DNA of 64,000 bases, from assembly GCF_002741055.1 (NCBI RefSeq), contig NZ_CP016809.1, positions 3,760,501-3,824,500 of the forward strand, in the 5' to 3' direction. Under the pieces are notes generated by a model. The model was not told the origin of the DNA. It saw only the letters and a program-made list of their open reading frames with translations, and searched no databases. Origin of the DNA: Paenibacillus ihbetae (GTDB taxonomy: Bacteria > Bacillota > Bacilli > Paenibacillales > Paenibacillaceae). Position 1 is the stretch's first letter. The number at the start of each line of letters is the position of its first letter. This document shows, in pieces, positions 26,877-35,658 of this stretch. Made by a program: the position numbers and the translations under genes.

Positions 26877-29800
26877 GTGGTTAGAGTAAGAAAGGGAATC
26901 GTTTTTTTGTGTGTACTTGTACTATTTTTCGGAGGCTTTCCAATCACTTCTCAAGCAGCAGATAACTATGTCTCCGTAACAAAAAGTGTTAACCCTTCTT
27001 CAATTTTAACACCTGAAGAGGCAGAAGTAACCTTAAATATTACAGGCACGCCACCGGTTAATGTGATTCGGCCTAATGATGTAATATTGATTATTGATCG
27101 CTCAGGCAGTATGAGTACCGAGAATAAAATGAGTGCAGCGATTCAATCAGCTAAGAAATTTGTCGACCTTATGGATTTGACTAAACACCGAGTTGGTGTA
27201 GTTGATTTTAGTTCGGAAACGAGTATTGGAACTTTCCCACTATCAACCGATGCGAACGCTGTGAAAAATTACATTAATGGCCTCAAAGCAAACGGATCTA
27301 CAGCTACCGGCGATGCAATCAAGTATGCGAGAGAATTACTTGCAAATCATCGACCAGACGCCCAACCTGTGATAGTTCTGATGACTGATGGCGACGCTAC
27401 CCAGCCTACTGGAAGAGCTTATGAGTATGCACTAGAAAACGCAACATTAGCAAAGGAAGAGGGAATTGTATTCTATACAATTGCCTTATTGTTGTCTAGT
27501 GATAATCCAGAAACCAGTGGCCCTAATATCTTATTGAAAGAGATGGCTACAACTTCACATCATCATCATTTCGTGCTAGGATCTGTGGGACTCGAAGCAA
27601 TATACGAAGCGATCGTTCAAGAGATCGGCCTGGCAAGTGCATATGATGTAGTGGTGAAGGATATTATTTCTCCTGAATTTGAAATTGTGCCTGGTTCATA
27701 TGATAATAATATTCCAAAACCTGTGATCAGTGGTAACACATTGACATGGAATTTCCTGGAGTTAAAAACAGATGTTCTTTCATTTACATATAAGATTCGG
27801 CATAAAGAAGGACAACCAACAGGTACATTCCCTACATCGACAATAGATTCTTCTATTATTTATAAGGACTACACAGGAACTCAAAGAAAACTACCATTAC
27901 CTGCAACTTATCTTACAGTTGCATATCCGAAACCTGTTATTGAAAGGGTTGAATTGGATAACGGTCCTGTACAAGGGGGAGAAACTGTAATTATTACAGG
28001 TTCTAATTTTAGGCCTGCAGCTATTGTAAAATTCGGACCGATACAAGCTTCGAAAGTTGAATTTGTGAGCCCAACAGAGCTCCGCGTAGTAGCACCGCCT
28101 GGGGAACAGGGAACTGTCGATCTGACCGTTATAAACGATGACAGACAATTAGCCAAAGCGAAGTATACCTACTATGCTGATCCAATAGTTAGTTTGGTAA
28201 CACCATCTAGTGGACCTATGTCGGGAGGGGGAACAGTCACACTCTCTGGCCAATATTTCTTGAATGGTGTTAAAGTGAAGTTTGGAGATCAATACGCACC
28301 GAAGGTTGTTTATAACAGTAGCACCAAACTGACTGTTACAGTTCCAAAATCGGCTATTGATGGTCCTGTAACAATAACTGTTGAGAATCCAGACAATCGA
28401 AGTGGTATACTTAGCGATGGATATACTTATATAGCGCCGCTTAAACCTACAATTGAAAGCCTTACCCCAAATGAAGGACAATTGCAGGGTGATGAGTTAG
28501 TTTCACTGACGGGGACGAATATAGAACCAGGGGCTAGGCTTTTCTTTAATGATAGAGAAGTCTCCATAACACTAGTTTCTAATGCTGAGGTTAAGTTTCG
28601 TACACCTGCTTGGACTACCCCCGGTAAGGTCGATGTAAGAATAGTAAATCTTAGTGGGGAAGAATTTACTTTAACAGATGGGTTTACGTATCTTGAACCA
28701 CCAAAACCTCCGGCACCTATTATCAATTCGTTGTCTCCAAATTCTGGCCTAATTAGCGGGAATGATCTTATTAATTTGGCCGGGGAATACATTCAAAATG
28801 GAGCCAAATTGTATTTTGATAGTGTGGAAGTCCCTGTAACCTTTATCTCTGACAAACAGTTGAGGTTCAGAAATCCGTCTTGGGCTTTGTCTGAACTGGT
28901 GGATGTAAGGCTTGTAAATCCAGATGGTCAAGAAGCAATCTTTCCCGATGGTTTTGAGTACTTGCCATTACCTGGACCAGTCATAAACAGTGTTACGCCT
29001 AATAAAGGTCTTATTTCGGGTGGTACATTGGTTTTGATTAGTGGGGAAAACTTCGATCCAGGAGCTAAGGTGTATTTTGATTCTAAGGAAGTTCCTGTCA
29101 CGTATCTTTCTGATAAGGAATTACGAGTGAAGACTCCAGTTTGGTCTGCTGCTGAATCCATAGATATCAAGGTTATCAATTCAGATAAGCAGGAAGTAGT
29201 CTCTTTCAATGGATTCACCTATGAAGAGCCTCCGAAAGCTCCTGAGCCAACTGTAACGAGTGTCACTCCAGCTACAGGACTTACAACCGGCGGAGATTTA
29301 ATCACAGTCACTGGGACAAACTTTGTTTCCGGAGTAAAAGTTTATTTGGATAATACCCAAGTGGTTGCTAGCTTTATATCGGATACAACACTCAGATTCA
29401 GAACGCCCTCATGGCCAGTTGCTGAAGCGGTCGATGTGAAGGTGGTGAATCCGGATGGTGGAGAGTCAGTATTAATCGATGCTTACACATATGAAGCACC
29501 TGTTGTTAATCCACCAACAATTAATGAGATCAGTCCGAATACCAGTCTTACTTCAGGAGGAGTTTTAGTCTATATTACCGGAACTGATTACCAATACGGA
29601 GCGAAACTTTATTTGAATGATATTGAGGTTCCAGTTACTGTATTGGCGGACAATATGCTACGTTTCAGAGCCCCTGTCTGGCCATCAGCAGAAACTGTAG
29701 ATATTAAGATCGTAAATCCGGATTTACAAGAAGCTGTTGCAGCGGCTGCATTTACCTTTACCGAGCCGCCAAAGCCTCCGGCCCCTACAATTACGGGTAT

Positions 29801-30821
29801 CGATCCCGTTGAAGGCCCACTTGAAGGAAATAATTATGTATATATTCGTGGTCAGAATTATCAAGCTGGGGTAAAAGTTCGGTTTGGTTCTGCTGAAGCA
29901 AAACAAGTTACCTTACTGGATGCTACACAAATTCGTGTGATGGCTCCAGCTTCCAACGTCGTGGGAACGGTTGATGTCACTGTAATTAATCCAGATTCTC
30001 AATTAGCTACACTGACTAGTGCCTATACCTACAAAGAATCACCAATTACGATTAATAGCATCTCACCGGCAAAAGGGCCACTGGCTGGTGGACAATTAGT
30101 GTATATTTATGGTACGAATTTTAAAGCAGGTCTAACATTCCAATTTAATGGAAATATCACTAATTACGAATTGCTGGATACTTCAACTTTACGTTTCCGA
30201 ACTCCAGCCGCTGCTTCCCCTGGCATCGTGCCGATCGTTCTGACTAGTGCCTCTGGCGGTTCAACGGCATCGGCTTCTTATCTGTATGAGGCCCCACCAG
30301 CGCTTCCTGCGCCATCCATTAGTTCATTAAGCCCAGATCATGGACCTTTAGCTGGTGGAGGGTTGACTTACATCTACGGTAGTAACTTCCGTGATGGAAT
30401 TACCGCTACTTGGGGAGGCACACCTCTAGCTATCACATACTTGGACCCAGGAATGCTTCGATTCCGTGTCCCTGCAGGTACTGTCGCAGGACCCGTGGAG
30501 CTTAAGTTGACTAATCCGGATAACCAATCAGCTACTGCAAGTTATACTTATGATGCTCCACCGGTTATTGTCCCTACTCTTACTTCTTTAAGTGCTACAG
30601 GTGGCCCAATAAGTGGTAATAATTTGTTGTACTTGTACGGAACAAACTTTAAGGCTGGAGCTAGAGTAACAATTGGTACGGTTACATTAGATGCGACATA
30701 CTTGGATCCAACGATGTTACGCATACGTGTTCCTGCAGTAGCCTCTTCACAGTCTGTAACCGTGATGGTCACGAATCCTGATGGAAAGGCAAGTAATGTT
30801 TTAGCCTATCAATATCAATAA
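26877..30821 (+). CDS. Very large secreted VWA plus 11x IPT/TIG protein
   Basis: 1314 residues. The GTG at 26877 lies 7 bases after AAAGGAGGG. There is a signal peptide (residues 1-28, ending SQAA). A von Willebrand factor A domain follows at ~66-260 with a complete MIDAS: D74-S76-S78, T144 and D171. After a linking beta domain, 11 IPT/TIG repeats of ~85 residues run from ~352 to the end, each with the pattern P-I-x-S-x-x-P-x-x-G-x-x-x-G-G and a closing YTY/FTY. No sortase motif, SLH or C-terminal membrane segment is present. The gene sits 22 bases after fliT, so it may belong to the flagellar unit. A surface or filament-associated adhesin is the best guess. Confidence 0.88.
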   Translation: MVRVRKGIVFLCVLVLFFGGFPITSQAADNYVSVTKSVNPSSILTPEEAEVTLNITGTPPVNVIRPNDVILIIDRSGSMSTENKMSAAIQSAKKFVDLMDLTKHRVGVVDFSSETSIGTFPLSTDANAVKNYINGLKANGSTATGDAIKYARELLANHRPDAQPVIVLMTDGDATQPTGRAYEYALENATLAKEEGIVFYTIALLLSSDNPETSGPNILLKEMATTSHHHHFVLGSVGLEAIYEAIVQEIGLASAYDVVVKDIISPEFEIVPGSYDNNIPKPVISGNTLTWNFLELKTDVLSFTYKIRHKEGQPTGTFPTSTIDSSIIYKDYTGTQRKLPLPATYLTVAYPKPVIERVELDNGPVQGGETVIITGSNFRPAAIVKFGPIQASKVEFVSPTELRVVAPPGEQGTVDLTVINDDRQLAKAKYTYYADPIVSLVTPSSGPMSGGGTVTLSGQYFLNGVKVKFGDQYAPKVVYNSSTKLTVTVPKSAIDGPVTITVENPDNRSGILSDGYTYIAPLKPTIESLTPNEGQLQGDELVSLTGTNIEPGARLFFNDREVSITLVSNAEVKFRTPAWTTPGKVDVRIVNLSGEEFTLTDGFTYLEPPKPPAPIINSLSPNSGLISGNDLINLAGEYIQNGAKLYFDSVEVPVTFISDKQLRFRNPSWALSELVDVRLVNPDGQEAIFPDGFEYLPLPGPVINSVTPNKGLISGGTLVLISGENFDPGAKVYFDSKEVPVTYLSDKELRVKTPVWSAAESIDIKVINSDKQEVVSFNGFTYEEPPKAPEPTVTSVTPATGLTTGGDLITVTGTNFVSGVKVYLDNTQVVASFISDTTLRFRTPSWPVAEAVDVKVVNPDGGESVLIDAYTYEAPVVNPPTINEISPNTSLTSGGVLVYITGTDYQYGAKLYLNDIEVPVTVLADNMLRFRAPVWPSAETVDIKIVNPDLQEAVAAAAFTFTEPPKPPAPTITGIDPVEGPLEGNNYVYIRGQNYQAGVKVRFGSAEAKQVTLLDATQIRVMAPASNVVGTVDVTVINPDSQLATLTSAYTYKESPITINSISPAKGPLAGGQLVYIYGTNFKAGLTFQFNGNITNYELLDTSTLRFRTPAAASPGIVPIVLTSASGGSTASASYLYEAPPALPAPSISSLSPDHGPLAGGGLTYIYGSNFRDGITATWGGTPLAITYLDPGMLRFRVPAGTVAGPVELKLTNPDNQSATASYTYDAPPVIVPTLTSLSATGGPISGNNLLYLYGTNFKAGARVTIGTVTLDATYLDPTMLRIRVPAVASSQSVTVMVTNPDGKASNVLAYQYQ
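27930..30818 (+). repeat. Eleven tandem IPT/TIG repeat units
   Basis: Eleven units of ~250-270 bases encode consecutive IPT domains. Units 3-7 are the most alike (LYFDSVEVPV, VYFDSKEVPV, LYLNDIEVPV; FRTPSW or FRAPVW). Units 1, 2 and 8 form another subtype ending in FG; 9-11 a third with LYLYGTNFKAG-like starts. Subgroups suggest stepwise duplication. Confidence 0.85.
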
Positions 30822-30830
30822 TTAAACTAG

Positions 30831-30865
30831 CAATCAGGGTACCTAAAGGTACCCTGATTGTATTT
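30831..30865 (+). terminator. Strong terminator after VWA/IPT gene
   Basis: CAATCAGGGTACC and GGTACCCTGATTG form a perfect 13-bp stem with a TAAA loop, followed by TATTT. It separates the VWA/IPT gene from the glycosyltransferases. Confidence 0.85.
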
Positions 30866-30889
30866 AGCATAGAAAGTAGATGAGAATAA

Positions 30890-31984
30890 ATGACCCTACC
30901 GATATCATTGTGCATGATTATTAGGGATGAAGAACATTCACTAGAAGCTGCTATAAAATCATTACAACACATAATAACTGAAATTATTGTAGTAGATACA
31001 GGTTCAAATGATCGATCAATTCAACTCGCAGAGAGTCTAGGGGCATACGTTATCCAATTTAAATGGTGCGATAATTTTTCTGCAGCTCGTAATCGGGCAA
31101 TTGAAGCTGCAACTAAACCTTATATTTTCATGATGGATGCTGATGAGAGATTTGACAAAGGAGGATTTGAAAATTTAAAAAACTATATAAATAGCGGCAC
31201 CGGTTTATCGGGTAAAGTGATGATCAAGAATTATACCGACACAGATGAATATTCCACTAGTCAGGCAAACAGAATTTTCCCTAATAACCATGACTACCGC
31301 TATGAAGGTAGAATTCATGAACAGCTTCAATATAAAGGTCGGACTCCTCAGAGTGTAAATACCGGCATTACTTTGCTCCATTTTGGCTACATGGATGTGA
31401 ACATTCAAGAAAAAAATAAAATCGATAGAAATCTTAAGCTTTTGTTTAAAATGAAACATGAGGATGGGGATCGACTTTACATTTCGTATCAAATCGGGAA
31501 GACATACTATGTCGGTCATCAATATGAAATGGCATTTGAATATTTATCAAAAGTAACGGATTATGTCGAAAAAACAAATAAAGTGATGGTTCCATATGCT
31601 TCAGACGCATGGTTAGCCTTATGCTATTGTTTATATCATATGAGAAATTTTAATCTTTTAACAAAATATATTGAATCGGGGATTGAGTTTTTTAGTGATT
31701 ATACCGATCTATATTTTATATACGGTTTAGCACTGACATCAATGAACCACCCTGATGCTTTAGCGATGATCCCTGCAGTATTTAACCATTGTTTAGCTTT
31801 AGGAGAATCAGACCCTACGAAGTATGAAACATCTAGGGGGGTCGGAAGTTTCAAAGCACATTACAACTTAGGTGTCTATTGGGAAGTTATTGGTGATTTA
31901 GGGAAGGCCATAAATCATTATGAACAGTCGGCAAAGGAAGGTTTTCTTAATGCAATTAATCGGCTTGAAGCATTGAATAACTAA
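30890..31984 (+). CDS. GT2 glycosyltransferase with TPR C-terminus (1)
   Basis: 364 residues. The N-terminal ~200 residues are a GT-A fold family 2 glycosyltransferase: ISLCMIIRDEE, IIVVDTGSNDRS, DNFSAARNRAIE and MMDADE as the metal/nucleotide-sugar motif. The C-terminal part is helical, TPR-like (YISYQIGKTYY, AHYNLGVYWEVIGDLGKAINHYEQSA). This arrangement is that of SunS-like enzymes that attach sugar to protein side chains. It is cytosolic, with no signal or membrane segment. The next gene starts 9 bases later and is a homologue. Flagellin as acceptor is inferred from the locus. Confidence 0.88.
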   Translation: MTLPISLCMIIRDEEHSLEAAIKSLQHIITEIIVVDTGSNDRSIQLAESLGAYVIQFKWCDNFSAARNRAIEAATKPYIFMMDADERFDKGGFENLKNYINSGTGLSGKVMIKNYTDTDEYSTSQANRIFPNNHDYRYEGRIHEQLQYKGRTPQSVNTGITLLHFGYMDVNIQEKNKIDRNLKLLFKMKHEDGDRLYISYQIGKTYYVGHQYEMAFEYLSKVTDYVEKTNKVMVPYASDAWLALCYCLYHMRNFNLLTKYIESGIEFFSDYTDLYFIYGLALTSMNHPDALAMIPAVFNHCLALGESDPTKYETSRGVGSFKAHYNLGVYWEVIGDLGKAINHYEQSAKEGFLNAINRLEALNN

Positions 31985-31993
31985 GGAGGCATT

Positions 31994-33865
31994 ATGACTA
32001 GAAAATCTATAAGTCTTTGTATGATTGTGAAGAACGAGGAACGTTTTTTGGAGCGATGCCTTAATAGTGTGAAGGAAATTGCTAATGAAATAATTGTTGT
32101 TGATACTGGGTCCACTGACCAAACACCCCAGATCGCCCAAGCCTTCGGGGCTAAGGTTCATTTTACAGAATGGAAAAATGATTTCTCTCTAGCAAGAAAT
32201 GAATCCTTAAAGCATGCGACAGGTGAATATATTTTAGTTCTTGATGCAGATGAATATATTGATCCTACCAGTGCTCATTGTTTTGATGAGCTAATAAAGG
32301 ACGTGTACTTTCTGAATATAAAAAGTGTACTAAGGGGTGGAATAAGCACTGTACATCCTGTTATTAGGTTATTCAGAAATCATATAGGTTTTCGATTTAC
32401 AGGAAAGATACATGAGCAGATTTTAATCTCAGAATCAGCAGGTCATAGCCAAGAATACTCTAATATTACAATTCACCATGATGGATATTTGAGGGAGGTC
32501 ATAGCTGAGAAAAACAAAGAGAAACGAAATTTAGATATTCTACAAGCAGAATTACAAGAGAATGAGACAGGATTTGGATTGTTTAATTTAGGAATGCAAT
32601 ACAAAATGATGGGAGAGTATGAAAAAGCTATAGAAATGTATAAGAAAGCTTTCCCTCTAAGCATAGAGTATAGCTATATTACAAAATTAATCTCTAGTAT
32701 GATTCAGTGTCATATTGAATTAAAGCAATATGAAAATGCATTGATCATTTGTTCTCAAGCCATAGAAGCGTATAACTCTTACACTGACCTTTATTATCTC
32801 CAAGGACAAATTTACGAAGCGCTGAAGTATAGAAATGACGCTATTAAATGTTTTAAAAAGTGCTTGGAGCTGGGGGAGGTTAGAAACCCTGAGTTAATGA
32901 CGTTCTACGGAGTTGGGAGTTATATGGCGTTTACTTCTCTAGCTTCTATTCAATTTGAGAGAGGGGAGCTTGATAAAGCCGTTAGTAATTTGAAATCGGC
33001 TCTGAAGATAAATAAAAAATACATGCCTGCCGTAAAGCTGATGATTGATATAACAAAAACACTTAATTCCAAAGATATGATTTCTTTTATCTCTGGCATG
33101 TGGGAAATTGAATCCATAGATGATTTGAAAGAAATGATAGGGGTTCTATACAAGTTAAGACATCCAGCATTGATTACTTACAGTGAGATGTATAAGCATA
33201 ACGTTGACAATAACATTAAAGTGATTATGTATCTTTATGACGGACAATATCAAGTGGCTGAAGATTTATGGATTAGCGATGAGTATACTTTCGAGAGTGA
33301 ACAGGAGACAGATCTCTTGCTATGTGGAGTATTGCTCGGTTCAAAAAGGACTTTTAACAAATTCAAAGCATCTTACTCATTCGATGAGCTAGGCTTGGAG
33401 ATCATTGATCGAATAATCGAAAGAAAAAAGTTTGCTTTGTCTGAATGCGCCGAATCTCTTAAAGATTTATTTATCGACTGGTTTGAGAAATTAATAATTT
33501 TACGAGAATTTGAGTTAATAGATTATTTTGTCGAAACCATGCCCGAATATTATCTTCGGTTCGGATTTGCAAGACATTTATACAAGCATGGTTTTACAGA
33601 TGTAGCCTTTCAATTGATAGAATCTTGCTTTAGAAATTTAGACCGAGATGGCATGGTTTGGATAGGAGAGTGTTTAAAGAAGGAACACAATGATGCGGAA
33701 AGTCTCGAATTTTATCAAATGGCGTTGAATCAAGGGATTACATTTAATGTTCTCGAAGATTGTTACGAGATTTATTTGCGGAACGGCGAAGCTTCAAAGG
33801 CAGAGGAAATGGCTCATTTAATGAAAAGAGCGGTACCTACTTCCGAATACGCTAAATCACTATAA
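31994..33865 (+). CDS. GT2 glycosyltransferase with long TPR array (2)
   Basis: 623 residues. The N-terminal GT2 domain (~1-190) closely resembles that of the 30890 gene: SLCMIVKNEERFLERCLNSV, VDTGSTDQT, NDFSLARNESL and VLDADEYID. The rest is a series of TPR-like helices (FGLFNLGMQYKMMGEYEKAIEMYKKA; LYYLQGQIYEALKYRNDAIKCFKKCLELG), probably for grasping a protein acceptor or partner. AAGGAGG lies 8 bases before the ATG. Strongly AT-rich. The two paralogues may add different sugars of a chain or act on different sites. Confidence 0.88.
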   Translation: MTRKSISLCMIVKNEERFLERCLNSVKEIANEIIVVDTGSTDQTPQIAQAFGAKVHFTEWKNDFSLARNESLKHATGEYILVLDADEYIDPTSAHCFDELIKDVYFLNIKSVLRGGISTVHPVIRLFRNHIGFRFTGKIHEQILISESAGHSQEYSNITIHHDGYLREVIAEKNKEKRNLDILQAELQENETGFGLFNLGMQYKMMGEYEKAIEMYKKAFPLSIEYSYITKLISSMIQCHIELKQYENALIICSQAIEAYNSYTDLYYLQGQIYEALKYRNDAIKCFKKCLELGEVRNPELMTFYGVGSYMAFTSLASIQFERGELDKAVSNLKSALKINKKYMPAVKLMIDITKTLNSKDMISFISGMWEIESIDDLKEMIGVLYKLRHPALITYSEMYKHNVDNNIKVIMYLYDGQYQVAEDLWISDEYTFESEQETDLLLCGVLLGSKRTFNKFKASYSFDELGLEIIDRIIERKKFALSECAESLKDLFIDWFEKLIILREFELIDYFVETMPEYYLRFGFARHLYKHGFTDVAFQLIESCFRNLDRDGMVWIGECLKKEHNDAESLEFYQMALNQGITFNVLEDCYEIYLRNGEASKAEEMAHLMKRAVPTSEYAKSL

Positions 33866-33883
33866 AACTTTAGGAGTCTAAAA

Positions 33884-35656
33884 ATGAAAACGAGCATTAT
33901 TATTCTCACCTTCAATAAATTGGATTATACGATTCAGTGTATTGAAAGTATTCGTCAGTTTACAACCCCAGGTACTTATGAACTAATTGTCATCGATAAT
34001 TTATCAACTGATGGAACGCAACAATGGCTGATGGACCAAGATGATATTATTTCGATTTTAAATAAAGAGAATCTTGGCTTTCCAAAGGGATGCAACCAGG
34101 GGATAGAGATAGCTACCGGTGAGGCAATACTATTATTGAATAATGACACGATTGTAACAGAAAAATGGCTGGATAATCTCACTGCTTGTCTTAACAGTGA
34201 CAAAAAGATAGGTGCTGTAAGTTGTGTCACCAACAATAGCTCGTATGCGCAATCTATTCCCACTTCATATAATTCGTTAGAAGAAATGCATTCTTTTTCA
34301 AGGGAATATAATAACCTGGATTCTTCGAAGTGGGAAGAGAGGCTGAAACTAGTAGGTTTCTGTTACCTAATTAAGAAAAGCGTAATTAAAGAAGTTGGTA
34401 CTTTGGATGAAAGATTCACACCAGGAAATTACGAGGATGACGATCTATCCGTAAGAATTCGTCTTGCTGGATACAAACTAATCTTGTGTAAAGATACATT
34501 TATTCATCATTATGGAAGTGTATCCTTTGGTAGTAATTCCAAGTCCTTTAATCATTTACTCGCAGAGAATGCAAAAAAATTCGAAGAAAAATGGGGGTTT
34601 AACCCTGATTATTCCCAGTTTATTAGAAACGATATTGTCACTGTAATAGACAATGACCCAATGGATCCTATCAAAGTTCTAGAAATCGGTTGTGCATGTG
34701 GCGGAACATTGTTGAAAATTAAAAGTATCTATAAAAATAGCTCGTTATACGGCATAGAACTAAACAAGGCTTCAGCCCAGATCGCTTCACTGATAGCCGA
34801 TGTTCGGAATGACGATATTGAATCAAACAGTTTGTCCTATCCCGAAGATTATTTTGACTACATTATATTCGGTGATGTTTTAGAACACTTGCACGATCCT
34901 TGGGGTGTTTTAGAACGAGTTAAAAAACATCTGAAATTTAATGGAAAGATAATTGCAAGCATCCCGAATGTTATGCATCATAGTGTTATTGACAGTCTAT
35001 TGAGAGGATCATGGGACTATACCAAATCAGGAATTTTAGACCAGACCCATATTAGATTCTTTACATTAGACGGCATACGGAAGATGATGTTTCAGGCTGG
35101 GTATTATCGACTGAACATTTTTGCAAAGTCTGTAACAAAATTAAGTGAAGATTCTCTTATTCATAAGATAGCTCCATTTCTCGACGAAAATGTTCTGGTA
35201 CAATTTAATGCTTACCAGTATATTGTTAGTGCTTCAAAACATAACTTGGATGAAGTGTTTGCTTCATTTATGGAACAGACACTTGAAGCAGTCTCGATAG
35301 TTCAAAAACTTGAACCATATTCCTACGATGAAATCATCAAGGCAGTTGTATTCGGAAAAGAAAAAAACACAGACAAAGTGGAATTGCTCAATTTAATTGG
35401 GATTGCTAATTTTGAATTAGGGAAATATGATAGGGTTTTGCCATATTTTGAACAAAGTTATTATCTAAATCAAGAAGATGCTGATACGTTGTATAATCTC
35501 AGTTACTTTTTGCAGGTGATTGGTGAAATTGAACAGTCTAAGGTATTCATGAGCAGATTAAATGAGGTCAGCCCAATAATTTATGAAGAGCTGAGAAGTG
35601 TATTATCGACAAAAAATGACGAGCCAAACACAATCAGCGTTCAGAAAAGAGACTAA
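33884..35656 (+). CDS. Fusion: GT2 glycosyltransferase, SAM methyltransferase and TPR
   Basis: 590 residues. Residues ~1-240 are a rhamnosyltransferase-like GT2 domain (SIIILTFNKLDYT, LLLNNDT as the DxD equivalent, GNYEDDDLSVRIRLAGYKL). Residues ~262-420 are a class I methyltransferase with VLEIGCACGGTL as the SAM loop and IIFGDVLEHLHDPWGVL. The C-terminal ~100 residues contain TPR-like helices. One protein could thus add a sugar and methylate it, as in methylated-rhamnose decorations of flagellins. The gene follows 18 bases after the last one and ends 2 bases before fliB, so the four genes form one operon. Confidence 0.88.
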   Translation: MKTSIIILTFNKLDYTIQCIESIRQFTTPGTYELIVIDNLSTDGTQQWLMDQDDIISILNKENLGFPKGCNQGIEIATGEAILLLNNDTIVTEKWLDNLTACLNSDKKIGAVSCVTNNSSYAQSIPTSYNSLEEMHSFSREYNNLDSSKWEERLKLVGFCYLIKKSVIKEVGTLDERFTPGNYEDDDLSVRIRLAGYKLILCKDTFIHHYGSVSFGSNSKSFNHLLAENAKKFEEKWGFNPDYSQFIRNDIVTVIDNDPMDPIKVLEIGCACGGTLLKIKSIYKNSSLYGIELNKASAQIASLIADVRNDDIESNSLSYPEDYFDYIIFGDVLEHLHDPWGVLERVKKHLKFNGKIIASIPNVMHHSVIDSLLRGSWDYTKSGILDQTHIRFFTLDGIRKMMFQAGYYRLNIFAKSVTKLSEDSLIHKIAPFLDENVLVQFNAYQYIVSASKHNLDEVFASFMEQTLEAVSIVQKLEPYSYDEIIKAVVFGKEKNTDKVELLNLIGIANFELGKYDRVLPYFEQSYYLNQEDADTLYNLSYFLQVIGEIEQSKVFMSRLNEVSPIIYEELRSVLSTKNDEPNTISVQKRD

Positions 35657-35658
35657 TT

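Noticed and set aside
27930..30818. Tandem repeats as a possible CRISPR array
   Set aside because: Units are ~255 bases, coding, and diverged: they are IPT protein domains.
30858..30886. Promoter for the glycosyltransferase operon
   Set aside because: TTGTAT at 30858 has no acceptable -10 at 16-18 bases; the promoter was left unassigned.
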